Positions 1 through 6,656 of a DNA stretch of 6,710 nucleotides are shown piece by piece (the first letter of the stretch is position 1; each line of letters starts with the position of its first letter). The notes below the pieces were generated by a model. It made no database searches. It was not told the origin of the DNA and worked only from the letters and a program-made list of their open reading frames with translations. The translations under genes and the position numbers were made by a program. Origin of the DNA: Peptococcaceae bacterium (lineage in GTDB: Bacteria; Bacillota; Peptococcia; Peptococcales; Peptococcaceae); the NCBI GenBank assembly GCA_017532485.1, contig JAFXJE010000154.1, positions 1 through 6,710 of the forward strand, read 5' to 3'.

Positions 1-2136
1 AAAGTTGCCAAGATGATCCCTAATGAATTAGGAATGACAATTAAAGGTGCTTTAGAGAGTTCGCAGGAATTACGCAATATTTGTGATGAAGATGAACAGG
101 TCAGGGAATTGATTGCTACAGCACAGCAACTGGAAGGGATGCCGCGCCATGCTGGCACACACGCAGCTGGAGTGGTAATTTCTCAAGAAAGCTTGGATAA
201 ATATTTGCCACTGCAAAAATCTCAGGAATGTGGTGTAATTACGCAATACGCCAAAGAAAATGTTGAAGAAATCGGCTTGTTAAAGATGGACTTTTTGGGC
301 TTGCGTACCTTGACAGTAATCAATAAAGCTATTGATATGGTTGAAGCAAATCACGGTGTGCGGATTGATTTTGACAAAGTGGATTTGAATGATAAATTGA
401 CTTATGAGTTATTATGCCGTGGGGATAGTATTGGTGTGTTCCAGTTGGAAAGTAGTGGTTTACGAGCAATTATGCGTGATTTAGAGCCAACCAGCTTGGA
501 AGAAGTTATTGCTTTAGTGGCTTTGTACCGTCCTGGACCTTTGAGTGGTGGGATGGCTGATGATTTTATTGAACGCAAACATGGGCGTAAACAAAATGAA
601 TATTTACATCCTGTCTTAAAGCCAATCTTGGAAACAACTTATGGTGTTATTTTATATCAAGAACAAGTTATGCGTATTGCCAGCGATTTGGCAGGTTTTA
701 CTTTGGGTGAAGCTGATATGCTGCGTCGGGCTATGGGTAAGAAAAAACCGGAAATCATTGCTGGTTTGAAACAGCAATTTATTGATGGTGCGGCTAAAAA
801 TAATGTTGAAGAGTCTATAGCGATTAAAGTATTTGAATTGATAGAGTATTTTGCTGGCTATGGTTTCAATAAAAGCCACAGTGCAGCTTATGCTATTGTA
901 GCTTTTCAAACAGCATATTTGAAAGCTCACTATCCTGCCGAATTTATGGCAGCTTTACTAAGCAGTGTTATGGATAATAATGAACGAGTTTCGTTCTATA
1001 TAGCAGAATGTAAACGCATGAACATTCCTGTGTTACCACCAGATGTTAATGAAAGTAATGAAAGCTTTATTGTAGTCAATGGTGCTATTCGTTTTGGCTT
1101 AGCAGCTTTGAAAAATGTGGGCAGAGCAGCCGTAGAAGAAATTATGTTAATAAGAGGGCAAGAAGGTCCTTTTGTTTCCTTGCAAGATTTTTGCAGTCGC
1201 GTAAACTTACACCAAATGAATAAACGCATGATTGAAAATATGATTAAAGGTGGAGCTTTTAATTCACTTCATGCCAATAAACATCAATTGCTCTTGATTT
1301 TGGACGAATGTATCAGTCAAGGAACGACTATTCAACAACAAAAAAATAGTGCTCAAATTTCCTTATTTGATTTAGCTGAGCAATCAGGTTTGACCTATCA
1401 ATTCGAGCCGATAAAAATGCCAGAAGTGCCGGATTTCAACGAACAGGAATTATTAATGATGGAAAAAGAGGTACTGGGACTTTATATCAGTGGTCATCCA
1501 TTGGACGGCTATACAGCAGCTTTACAAGAACGCACCTCAGCGCAGATTGCACAGTTGGGTGAGGAAAATGACCAAGAACGCGTCTTCTTGGGAGGAATGA
1601 TTAATCATTTTAAAATCACTACAACTAAGCGTGGCGAAACTATGGCTACTTGTGAGTTTGAAGATTTAAGCGGAACTATTGATTTATTGGTCTTTCCAAA
1701 GGTGTTTATTAAATATCGTGAATTTATCCAAAATGATGCTATTGTTTTAGTCAAGGGGCGTTATTCAGCACAGGAAGATAATCCTAAATTGTTTGTTGAG
1801 CATATAGAATCATTACAAATTACAGAGACGACGTTTGAGTCTGAGCCAACGGTGCCATTAGCTCAGTTGGCAGAGCAAAAGAGTAAAAAGTTTTATTTGC
1901 GTTTGTTGGGCGAGATTACAAGTATAGATAAACAGCGTGAAATACAGCGTTTGTTGATGCGTTATCATGGCGATATACCAGTCTATTTCTATTTTGCTGA
2001 GGAGAAAAAAATGGTTTTGGCTGAGCAGCGCTTATGGGTAAAAAATGATATTGATTTACTGATGAGTTTAACTCAGTTGATTGGAGCAGAAAATATATCC
2101 ATTGCTGATAATGGCAAAGGAAGAGAAATTACCTAA
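1..2136 (+). CDS. dnaE: DNA polymerase III alpha subunit (DnaE), C-terminal part, 5' end outside window
   Basis: Catalytic subunit of a bacterial C-family replicative polymerase, acting at the replication fork with the sliding clamp. The frame is open from base 1 (K-V-A-K before the first Met at 13), so the gene begins upstream. About 711 residues are present of a family length near 1,100-1,160; the PHP domain and the first two catalytic aspartates are therefore missing here. Visible in order: the MPRHAGTHAAG motif; KMDFLGLRTLT with Asp at 289-291, matching the third catalytic Asp of the E. coli enzyme; the fingers motifs YRPGPLSGG, YGVILYQEQVM and GYGFNKSHSAAYA; a helix-hairpin-helix region near 1190-1260; a clamp-binding-like QISLFDL at 1354-1374, placed as in E. 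coli DnaE; an OB-fold (about 1580-1810) with CEFEDLSG; and a short C-terminal domain. The frame is intact to TAA. Whether a PolC also exists in this genome cannot be seen. Confidence 0.97.
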   Translation, partial: KVAKMIPNELGMTIKGALESSQELRNICDEDEQVRELIATAQQLEGMPRHAGTHAAGVVISQESLDKYLPLQKSQECGVITQYAKENVEEIGLLKMDFLGLRTLTVINKAIDMVEANHGVRIDFDKVDLNDKLTYELLCRGDSIGVFQLESSGLRAIMRDLEPTSLEEVIALVALYRPGPLSGGMADDFIERKHGRKQNEYLHPVLKPILETTYGVILYQEQVMRIASDLAGFTLGEADMLRRAMGKKKPEIIAGLKQQFIDGAAKNNVEESIAIKVFELIEYFAGYGFNKSHSAAYAIVAFQTAYLKAHYPAEFMAALLSSVMDNNERVSFYIAECKRMNIPVLPPDVNESNESFIVVNGAIRFGLAALKNVGRAAVEEIMLIRGQEGPFVSLQDFCSRVNLHQMNKRMIENMIKGGAFNSLHANKHQLLLILDECISQGTTIQQQKNSAQISLFDLAEQSGLTYQFEPIKMPEVPDFNEQELLMMEKEVLGLYISGHPLDGYTAALQERTSAQIAQLGEENDQERVFLGGMINHFKITTTKRGETMATCEFEDLSGTIDLLVFPKVFIKYREFIQNDAIVLVKGRYSAQEDNPKLFVEHIESLQITETTFESEPTVPLAQLAEQKSKKFYLRLLGEITSIDKQREIQRLLMRYHGDIPVYFYFAEEKKMVLAEQRLWVKNDIDLLMSLTQLIGAENISIADNGKGREIT

Positions 2137-2154
2137 GAGAGTAGAGGATGAAAG

Positions 2155-2631
2155 ATGAAAATCGGAATTTATGCAGGGACATTTGACCCCGTAACGAACG
2201 GTCATCTTAGTGTTTTACAGAAAGCGGCAGAGGTATTTGATTTGGTTATTATCGCAATTGCTGCAGATAATAATAAGAAAACACTCTTTACCTTGGAAGA
2301 ACGGCAACGCTTAGTTGAAGAAAGTATTGCTCAAATGGAAAATGTAACAGTAGAAACATTTTCCGGTTTATTGGTAAATTATGCAGAACAAAAAGGAGCT
2401 ACGGCATTAGTGCGTGGCTTGCGAGCTGTATCAGATTTTGAATATGAAATGCAGATGGCATTGTTCAACAAAGATTTGGCACATGGTTTGGAAACAGTAT
2501 TTTTTATTGCTGATGTTGAACATTCTTTTATCAGTTCCAGTCAAGTGAAAAATATTGCTGCTTTAGGTGGAAAGATAGATAAATATGTTTCACCGGCAGT
2601 TGAAAAAGCTTTGGCAGAAAAATACCAATAA
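2155..2631 (+). CDS. coaD: Phosphopantetheine adenylyltransferase (CoaD)
   Basis: Cytoplasmic enzyme that transfers AMP from ATP to 4'-phosphopantetheine, giving dephospho-CoA, the penultimate step of coenzyme A synthesis. The 158 residues match the family length of about 160. Sequence marks: the nucleotidyltransferase motif GTFDPVTNGH (residues 8-17, the T/HxGH signature); lysines 41-42 after the third strand; VRGLR (86-90) with the conserved arginine pair; and FISSSQVK (125-132), the ISSxxVK/R signature that binds the ATP phosphates. The start at 2155 follows AGAGG at 2143-2147; an ATG at 2148 is out of frame and soon stops. It begins 18 bases after dnaE and ends 25 bases before pyk, so co-transcription is likely. 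In many Bacillota coaD follows rsmD; here it sits between dnaE and pyk. Confidence 0.97.
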   Translation: MKIGIYAGTFDPVTNGHLSVLQKAAEVFDLVIIAIAADNNKKTLFTLEERQRLVEESIAQMENVTVETFSGLLVNYAEQKGATALVRGLRAVSDFEYEMQMALFNKDLAHGLETVFFIADVEHSFISSSQVKNIAALGGKIDKYVSPAVEKALAEKYQ

Positions 2632-2647
2632 AAAATGGATTGCAGAG

Positions 2648-2653
2648 AGAAGG
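2648..2653 (+). promoter_or_regulatory. Ribosome binding site deciding the pyk start
   Basis: AGAAGG lies 3 bases before one ATG (2657) and 6 bases before a second, adjacent in-frame ATG (2660). The second spacing is the more usual, and it yields MKRTKIVCTIGPAS, the common pyruvate kinase N-terminus. The two choices differ by a single methionine. Confidence 0.6.
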
Positions 2654-2659
2654 TAAATG

Positions 2660-4408
2660 ATGAAACGAACAAAAATAGTTTGTACCATTGGTCCTGCCAG
2701 CGAACAAGTAGAAACTTTAGTAAAAATGCTGCAGCATGGTATGAATATTGCTAGATTAAACTTTTCGCACGGGACACATGAAGAACATAGTCAAAGAATA
2801 AAAAATATTCGCCAGGCTTCTCAATTAACAGGTATACCAGTAGCTATTATGCTGGATACTAAGGGACCGGAAATTAGAACAGGTCAGTTGAAAAATGGTA
2901 AAATCACTTTGAAAGCAGGCGAAGAAATTTTTTTGACTACAGAAATTATTCAAGGTGATGAAGAACGTATTTCCATTAGTGAAGAACAGTTAATCCATGA
3001 TATATCTGTTGGTGACCGTATTTTATTGGATGATGGTCTAATTGAATTGCAAGTCAAAGAAATATTAGCCAAAGATATTCGTTGTCAAATTTTAAATACA
3101 GGGGAATTATCCAACCGTAAAGGTGTCAATGTACCGGGTGTTGCTTTAAACTTGCCGGCGGTCAATCAAAAAGATTATGAAGATATTCTCTTTGGTATTG
3201 CGCAGCAAGTAGACTTTATAGCAGCCTCTTTTGTGCGCAGTGCTGATGATGTTCTCCAAATCAGAAAGATTTTGGAAGAACATTCTTCGGACATTCATAT
3301 TATTGCCAAAATCGAAAATGGGCAAGGTGTAGATAATTTAGAAGAAATATTAGCGGCTTCTGACGGCTTGATGGTGGCTAGAGGCGATTTAGGCGTGGAA
3401 ATAGCTACGGAACGAGTACCTCTAGTGCAGAAAGCGATGATAAAAGCTAGTAATTTGGCTGGTAAGCCAATCATTACCGCTACGCAAATGTTGGATTCTA
3501 TGATTAGAAATCCACGCCCGACAAGAGCTGAAGCCAATGATGTGGCTAATGCTATTTTTGATGGTACAGATGCGGTTATGCTTTCAGGAGAAACAGCTGC
3601 TGGTAAATATCCTTTAGAGGCTGTCCAAACTATGGAAAAAATAGCTCGGACTATTGAAGCTGCCTTGGCAGACCAAATAGGCGAAGAACGAGTACAGGGG
3701 ACAACTAATATTACCACTACAGATGCTATTGGCTATGCAAGTTGTGGTTTGGCAAAAAGTTTAGCAGCTAAAGCGATTATTACGGCTACGGAATCAGGTT
3801 CCACAGCTCGTAAGGTAGCCAAATATCGCCCTAATGCTGATATTATTGCGGTAACTGGTAAAGAAAGAACCTTGCGGAAATTGTTGTTGGTGTGGGGTGT
3901 TACCCCTATTTTAGGCAAAGTGGTCAATAACACTGATGATATGCTGCAAGAGGCTATTCAACGTTCCGTTGATGCAGGTTTAGTACGAGACGGTGATTTA
4001 GTTATTTTGACTGCTGGTGTACCAGTAGGTATTTCAGGAACAACAAATCTTATCAAGGTAGAGGTTGTTGGAAAAATGCTGGCTCAAGGTACGGGACTTG
4101 GTAGTGGTTCATTAGTAGGTTTTGCGCGCAAAATTCTCGAACCAGCTGATTTACAGGCAGTAGGTGAGCAGGATATTCTTATTTGTCAACAAACTGACAG
4201 CTCATATTTGGAGGCTATCAAAAAGGCAAGAGCTATCATAACTGAAACCAATGGTTTGACTTCACATGGGGCGATTGTTGCCTTGAACTTGAATAAACCG
4301 ATTATTGTGGGGGCAGAAAATATTTTGGCCAATGTGCAGAATGGCGATTTGTTGACGATGGAATTGGAAACAGGTCTTATTTATCAGGGTCAAACAGGAA
4401 TACAATAA
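2660..4408 (+). CDS. pyk: Pyruvate kinase with C-terminal PEP-utilizer-like domain
   Basis: Final enzyme of glycolysis, converting phosphoenolpyruvate and ADP to pyruvate and ATP in the cytoplasm. Numbering from the Met at 2660 (582 residues): RLNFSHG (Arg32, substrate site); LDTKGPEIRTG (65-75) with metal-site residues; B domain about 69-168; AKIENGQG (216-223) with the catalytic-site lysine; VARGDLG (239-245); TATQMLDSM (273-281); and the C-domain phosphate loop ATESGST (376-382), the usual sugar-phosphate effector site. An extra domain follows (about 476-580) with GLTSHGAIVAL; its His536 matches the phosphohistidine position of PEP synthase and PPDK mobile domains. This extension is known in Bacillus-type enzymes and its role there is not settled. 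Glu71 in KGPEIR is the residue associated with potassium-dependent pyruvate kinases (known for the family; inferred here). It lies 11 bases before tcdA, whose Shine-Dalgarno overlaps the pyk stop. Confidence 0.97.
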   Translation: MKRTKIVCTIGPASEQVETLVKMLQHGMNIARLNFSHGTHEEHSQRIKNIRQASQLTGIPVAIMLDTKGPEIRTGQLKNGKITLKAGEEIFLTTEIIQGDEERISISEEQLIHDISVGDRILLDDGLIELQVKEILAKDIRCQILNTGELSNRKGVNVPGVALNLPAVNQKDYEDILFGIAQQVDFIAASFVRSADDVLQIRKILEEHSSDIHIIAKIENGQGVDNLEEILAASDGLMVARGDLGVEIATERVPLVQKAMIKASNLAGKPIITATQMLDSMIRNPRPTRAEANDVANAIFDGTDAVMLSGETAAGKYPLEAVQTMEKIARTIEAALADQIGEERVQGTTNITTTDAIGYASCGLAKSLAAKAIITATESGSTARKVAKYRPNADIIAVTGKERTLRKLLLVWGVTPILGKVVNNTDDMLQEAIQRSVDAGLVRDGDLVILTAGVPVGISGTTNLIKVEVVGKMLAQGTGLGSGSLVGFARKILEPADLQAVGEQDILICQQTDSSYLEAIKKARAIITETNGLTSHGAIVALNLNKPIIVGAENILANVQNGDLLTMELETGLIYQGQTGIQ

Positions 4409-4419
4409 GGAGAGGCAAG

Positions 4420-5145
4420 ATGACAACAATTTATCATCGGACAGAAATGCTGATAGGTACTGATGCTATGGCAGCTTTGCGACAGGCTCATGTAGCGATA
4501 GCTGGTATAGGTGGTGTTGGATCTTATGTGGTAGAAGCTCTAGCCAGAGCTGGTGTAGGTAAATTAACTTTAGTTGACCATGATACAATAGACATTACTA
4601 ATCTTAATCGCCAAATCCACGCTCTCCAAAGCACTGTCGGTCAGCCCAAAGTAGAGGCAATGGCACAGCGCGTACATGACATAAATCCTGATATTGAAGT
4701 GATTACCCATCAACAGATGCTTTTGGAAGACAACTTTGAGGAAATATTTTCTGGGCAATATGATTATTTGGTAGATGCTATTGATATGGTTACAGCCAAA
4801 GTAAATATGGTGCTTTTTGCTCAGGAAAGAAATATACCGATTATATGCAGTATGGGAACAGCCAATAAGCTGGATAATACAGGATTTGTGATTACAGATA
4901 TCAGTAAGACGCATACTTGTCCTTTGGCACGTGTGATGCGTAAAGCATTAAAAGATAGGGGGATTACCAAAGGGGTGGAGGTACTCTATTCTACAGTTCC
5001 TGCTCTAAAAGTGCAGGGAGAGACAGAGGAAGGTAAGAGGATACCACCAGCCAGCATTTCTTATGTGCCGGCAACTGCTGGCTTATTGTTAGCAGGGCAT
5101 ATTATTCAACAAATCATAGAAAAAAATAGTGTTAAAAAATTATAA
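4420..5145 (+). CDS. tcdA: tRNA threonylcarbamoyladenosine dehydratase (TcdA/CsdL-type E1-like protein)
   Basis: E1/ThiF-superfamily enzyme that uses ATP to cyclise t6A at position 37 of ANN-decoding tRNAs to ct6A. Seen in its 241 residues: the nucleotide-binding loop GIGGVGS (29-35); LVDHDTIDITNLNRQ (51-65) with the Asp, Asn and Arg of the adenylation site; QPKVEA with Lys77; VDAID (118-122); and the block GTANKLDNTGF...CPLARVMRK (146-174), which resembles YgdL/TcdA-type proteins rather than MoeB or ThiF. It has only two cysteines (143 and 167) and lacks the paired CxxC zinc motifs usual in MoeB/ThiF, which supports the TcdA call. It is slightly shorter than the E. coli protein (about 268). 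The AAGGAGAGG ribosome site at 4407-4415 overlaps the pyk stop, suggesting coupled translation. No CsdA/CsdE sulfur-transfer partner is visible. A related E1-like enzyme of other specificity is less likely. Confidence 0.9.
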   Translation: MTTIYHRTEMLIGTDAMAALRQAHVAIAGIGGVGSYVVEALARAGVGKLTLVDHDTIDITNLNRQIHALQSTVGQPKVEAMAQRVHDINPDIEVITHQQMLLEDNFEEIFSGQYDYLVDAIDMVTAKVNMVLFAQERNIPIICSMGTANKLDNTGFVITDISKTHTCPLARVMRKALKDRGITKGVEVLYSTVPALKVQGETEEGKRIPPASISYVPATAGLLLAGHIIQQIIEKNSVKKL

Positions 5146-5148
5146 AGA

Positions 5149-5177
5149 TTGACTTTTCCTAAAACTTTAGGTACACT
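5149..5177 (+). promoter_or_regulatory. Predicted sigma-A-type promoter of trxA
   Basis: TTGACT (5149-5154, five of six to consensus), a 17-base spacer, then TACACT (5172-5177, four of six). TATACT at 5177-5182 is a closer -10 match, but its spacer would be 22 bases. The predicted transcript start is near 5184, giving a leader of about 40 bases. The promoter starts 4 bases after the tcdA stop with no terminator between, so trxA may also receive read-through from the upstream cluster. Confidence 0.65.
5158..5171. repeat. Perfect palindrome in the trxA promoter spacer (possible operator)
   Basis: CCTAAA-AC-TTTAGG: two perfect 6-base arms around a 2-base centre, filling the spacer just upstream of the -10 box. 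A bound repressor here would block RNA polymerase. I do not recognise it as a known box (it is not CIRCE, CtsR, LexA, Fur, PerR or Rex as I know them). The operator role is inference. Confidence 0.5.
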
Positions 5178-5207
5178 ATACTTATTGTATTGAGGGAAAA
5201 GATTACT

Positions 5208-5215
5208 GAGGAGGT
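5208..5215 (+). promoter_or_regulatory. Strong ribosome binding site setting the trxA start
   Basis: GAGGAGGT ends 10 bases before the ATG at 5226. The upstream in-frame TTG at 5190 would place this Shine-Dalgarno inside the gene and add 12 residues not typical of thioredoxin, so 5226 is chosen. Confidence 0.85.
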
Positions 5216-5225
5216 TATTATCATT

Positions 5226-5549
5226 ATGGCAAGCGAAAATGTAGTAATGTTTACAGAAGAAAATTTCCAGGCTGAAGTATTACAGTCTGAAATGCCAGTT
5301 TTAGTAGACTTTTGGGCTGCATGGTGTGGTCCATGCAAAATGATTGCACCAATCGTTGATGAATTGGCTGCTGATTTTGTAGGTAAAGCAAAAGTTGCAA
5401 AATTAAATGTTGATGATTGTGGTAGAATTGCACAAATGTACGGTGTAATGAGTATTCCAACATTAATCGTATTTAAAGACGGTAAAGAAGCAAACAGAAT
5501 CGTAGGCTTCCGTCCTAAAGCTGAATTAGCAAAATTATTAGAAGGCTAA
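5226..5549 (+). CDS. trxA: Thioredoxin
   Basis: Small cytoplasmic dithiol-disulfide oxidoreductase, normally kept reduced by thioredoxin reductase; it reduces ribonucleotide reductase, peroxidases and other disulfide proteins. The 107 residues from the ATG at 5226 match the usual 105-108. Key sites: buried Asp28 in VDFWAAW, active site WCGPC (33-37), the cis-proline loop SIPT with Pro78, and the glycine of IVGF (the family usually has a GA-type turn here). A third cysteine, Cys65 in VDDCGR, stands where many bacterial thioredoxins have NP or NR. Leucine codons are almost all TTA (7 of 8), more uniform than in dnaE, which suggests high expression. It has its own promoter and terminator, so it is probably monocistronic. 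No trxB is in the window. Confidence 0.97.
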   Translation: MASENVVMFTEENFQAEVLQSEMPVLVDFWAAWCGPCKMIAPIVDELAADFVGKAKVAKLNVDDCGRIAQMYGVMSIPTLIVFKDGKEANRIVGFRPKAELAKLLEG

Positions 5550-5553
5550 TAAC

Positions 5554-5592
5554 AAAGAGCTTGAGATTACAAAATCTCAAGCTCTTTTTTTT
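5554..5592 (+). terminator. Rho-independent terminator of trxA
   Basis: A perfect 15-bp stem (5554-5568 pairing with 5573-5587), a 4-base loop (ACAA), and a run of eight T (5585-5592). It begins 4 bases after the trxA stop. On the reverse strand the A-rich flank also gives a few T, so it may partly stop opposite transcripts. Confidence 0.93.
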
Positions 5593-5596
5593 GCCC

Positions 5597-5675
5597 GACG
5601 CATTTTTGGTCGGGTACAGACGCTTTTCTGTTGGGTACAGGCGCCTTTCTGGTCGGGCACAGACGCTTGCCAGTC
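5597..5675. repeat. Degenerate 21-22-base tandem repeats in a GC-rich intergenic patch
   Basis: Three full units (5597-5618, 5619-5639, 5640-5661) and a partial fourth (5662-5675). The shared pattern is GACGC-(T-rich core)-CTGGTCGGG-TACA; units start GACGC, GACGC, GGCGC and GACGC, and the first three end in GGGTACA, GGGTACA and GGGCACA. CCCGAC (5594-5599) can pair with GTCGGG in unit 1 (5609-5614), and AGGCGCCT (5639-5646) is a perfect palindrome. The surrounding 5593-5705 has 67 G or C of 113 bases by hand count, well above the neighbouring genes. No spacers separate the units, so it is not CRISPR. Function is unknown; it could be a dispersed intergenic repeat or the remains of one. Confidence 0.7.
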
Positions 5676-5700
5676 CACCCTTAACTTTAAGTGGGGGCAG
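5668..5700. repeat. Imperfect hairpin with G-rich arm
   Basis: TGCC, CCAC and TTAA on the left pair in order with TTAA, GTGG and GGCA on the right (outer arms 5668-5671 and 5696-5699), with a CC bulge and an AGT/G internal loop. The right arm runs into G5 and G6 tracts (5693-5697 and 5700-5705). There is no T-run after it on the forward strand, so it is not a normal terminator. It directly follows the tandem repeats and may belong to the same element. Confidence 0.45.
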
Positions 5701-5714
5701 GGGGGATTTACAAT

Positions 5715-5745
5715 AAAAAGCCGAGACAAAAATTTGTCTCGGCTT
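5715..5745 (-). terminator. Rho-independent terminator of the reverse-strand binding-protein gene
   Basis: A perfect 13-bp inverted repeat (5718-5730 with 5733-5745), GC-rich at its base half, followed on the reverse strand by five T (positions 5719 down to 5715, partly within the stem). It starts 13 bases after the gene's stop codon. The forward-strand flank (TTAATTT) is a poorer T-run, so it acts mainly on the reverse strand. Confidence 0.88.
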
Positions 5746-5758
5746 AATTTACATATAA

Positions 5759-6625
5759 TTATTCAGCAGCTGGTTGATTAGCAATAGCATCTTCCATTAA
5801 TTGTTGTCTTTCTTCTTCGGAGATGTTAGCTAAAGCAGCGTTAACACCTTCTAATAATGGACTGCCTTTTTTCAAACCTGCAGCGATAGCTGTATCGTTT
5901 GCTTCATATTTGAAACCTTTACCGTCTTCAAAAACAACGTAAGCGAATTCGCTGTTTGCCATGCTTGCGGAAATACCTTCTGGTCTTTCAGATACATAAC
6001 CATCGATTACACCACTTTGTAAAGCAACACGCATAGCAGGGAAGTCTGTCATAGCAGTGTGATGAGTAACACCTTCGATTTGGTCAATTACAGTATCGTG
6101 GAAAGTATTCAATTGAGCAGTGATTTTTTTGCCAGCGAAATCTTGGATGCTGGTAGCATTAACTAAATCGCTATCGGAACGAACAACGATTACTAAGTCG
6201 GAAGTGTAGTAGTTGTCAGAGAAATCAATACTTTCTTTACGTTTTTCAGTAGGAGACATACCGGCAATAATCATATCTAATACACCGGATTGAACAGCTG
6301 GAACTAAACCATCCCATTCAGTTCTTACGATTACTAATTCTTTACCCATGCTTTCAGCTACTTTTTTAGCGATTTGTACGTCATAGCCGTTTGCAAATGT
6401 GCTGTCGCCTTGGATTGGAACAGCGCCGTTGGAGTCATCTAATTGAGTCCAGTTGAATGGAGCATAACCACATTCCATACCAACTTTTAATACGGAGCTT
6501 TCAGCTTCGCCTTGTTGTGCTTGCTGTGCTTGTTGTTCTTGTTTTTGACCACCACAACCTGCTAAACTCAGGGTGAAAGTCAATGCCAAAGTAGCAGCAA
6601 TAATTTTTCTGAATTTTTTGTTCAT
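5759..6625 (-). CDS. Amino-acid ABC transporter substrate-binding lipoprotein (family 3, SBP_bac_3)
   Basis: Extracytoplasmic solute-binding protein that would capture an amino acid and hand it to a membrane permease. The 288 residues from the ATG at 6625 begin with a lipoprotein signal peptide: Lys/Arg-rich start (MNKKFRK), hydrophobic core, and lipobox LAGC with Cys24 as the lipidation site. A low-complexity Gln/Ala/Glu linker follows (27-42). The mature domain has VGMECGYAPFNW (48-59), GYDVQIAKKV (80-89), EWDGLVPAVQSGVLDMIIAGMSPTEKRKESIDFS (103-136) with Arg129 where family members bind the ligand carboxylate, and a VIDGYVSE hinge segment in the second lobe. The substrate cannot be named; polar or basic amino acids are common in this family. 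The ribosome site AGGGGG at 6635-6640 supports this start over a 20-residue longer frame opening with a rare start codon. It is convergent with trxA. Permease and ATPase are not in the window. Confidence 0.93.
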   Translation of the reverse strand: MNKKFRKIIAATLALTFTLSLAGCGGQKQEQQAQQAQQGEAESSVLKVGMECGYAPFNWTQLDDSNGAVPIQGDSTFANGYDVQIAKKVAESMGKELVIVRTEWDGLVPAVQSGVLDMIIAGMSPTEKRKESIDFSDNYYTSDLVIVVRSDSDLVNATSIQDFAGKKITAQLNTFHDTVIDQIEGVTHHTAMTDFPAMRVALQSGVIDGYVSERPEGISASMANSEFAYVVFEDGKGFKYEANDTAIAAGLKKGSPLLEGVNAALANISEEERQQLMEDAIANQPAAE

Positions 6626-6634
6626 ATATGTATT

Positions 6635-6640
6635 CCCCCT
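6635..6640 (-). promoter_or_regulatory. Ribosome binding site of the binding-protein gene
   Basis: AGGGGG on the reverse strand, 9 bases before the ATG at 6625. It fixes the start so that the product opens with the lipoprotein signal peptide. Confidence 0.8.
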
Positions 6641-6656
6641 AAAATATATTGTTGTT

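Noticed and set aside
652..930. Reverse-strand open frames opposite dnaE (also 996-1229)
   Set aside because: They lie opposite strongly conserved dnaE codons, have no recognisable protein features and no ribosome sites; they are shadows of the real gene.
3295..3933. Reverse-strand open frames opposite pyk, and 4570-4914 opposite tcdA and 5251-5463 opposite trxA
   Set aside because: Each is fully covered by a well-recognised gene on the forward strand and shows no family motifs of its own.
5190..5225. N-terminal extension of thioredoxin from a TTG start
   Set aside because: It overlaps the strong GAGGAGGT ribosome site and lies in the leader just after the promoter; the ATG at 5226 gives a normal-length thioredoxin.
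5597..5675. CRISPR array
   Set aside because: The units are contiguous and degenerate, with no unique spacers between them, and there are no cas genes in the window.
5691..5705. G-quadruplex in the intergenic patch
   Set aside because: Only two long G runs are present, not the four separate runs of a standard quadruplex, and one arm is better explained by hairpin pairing.
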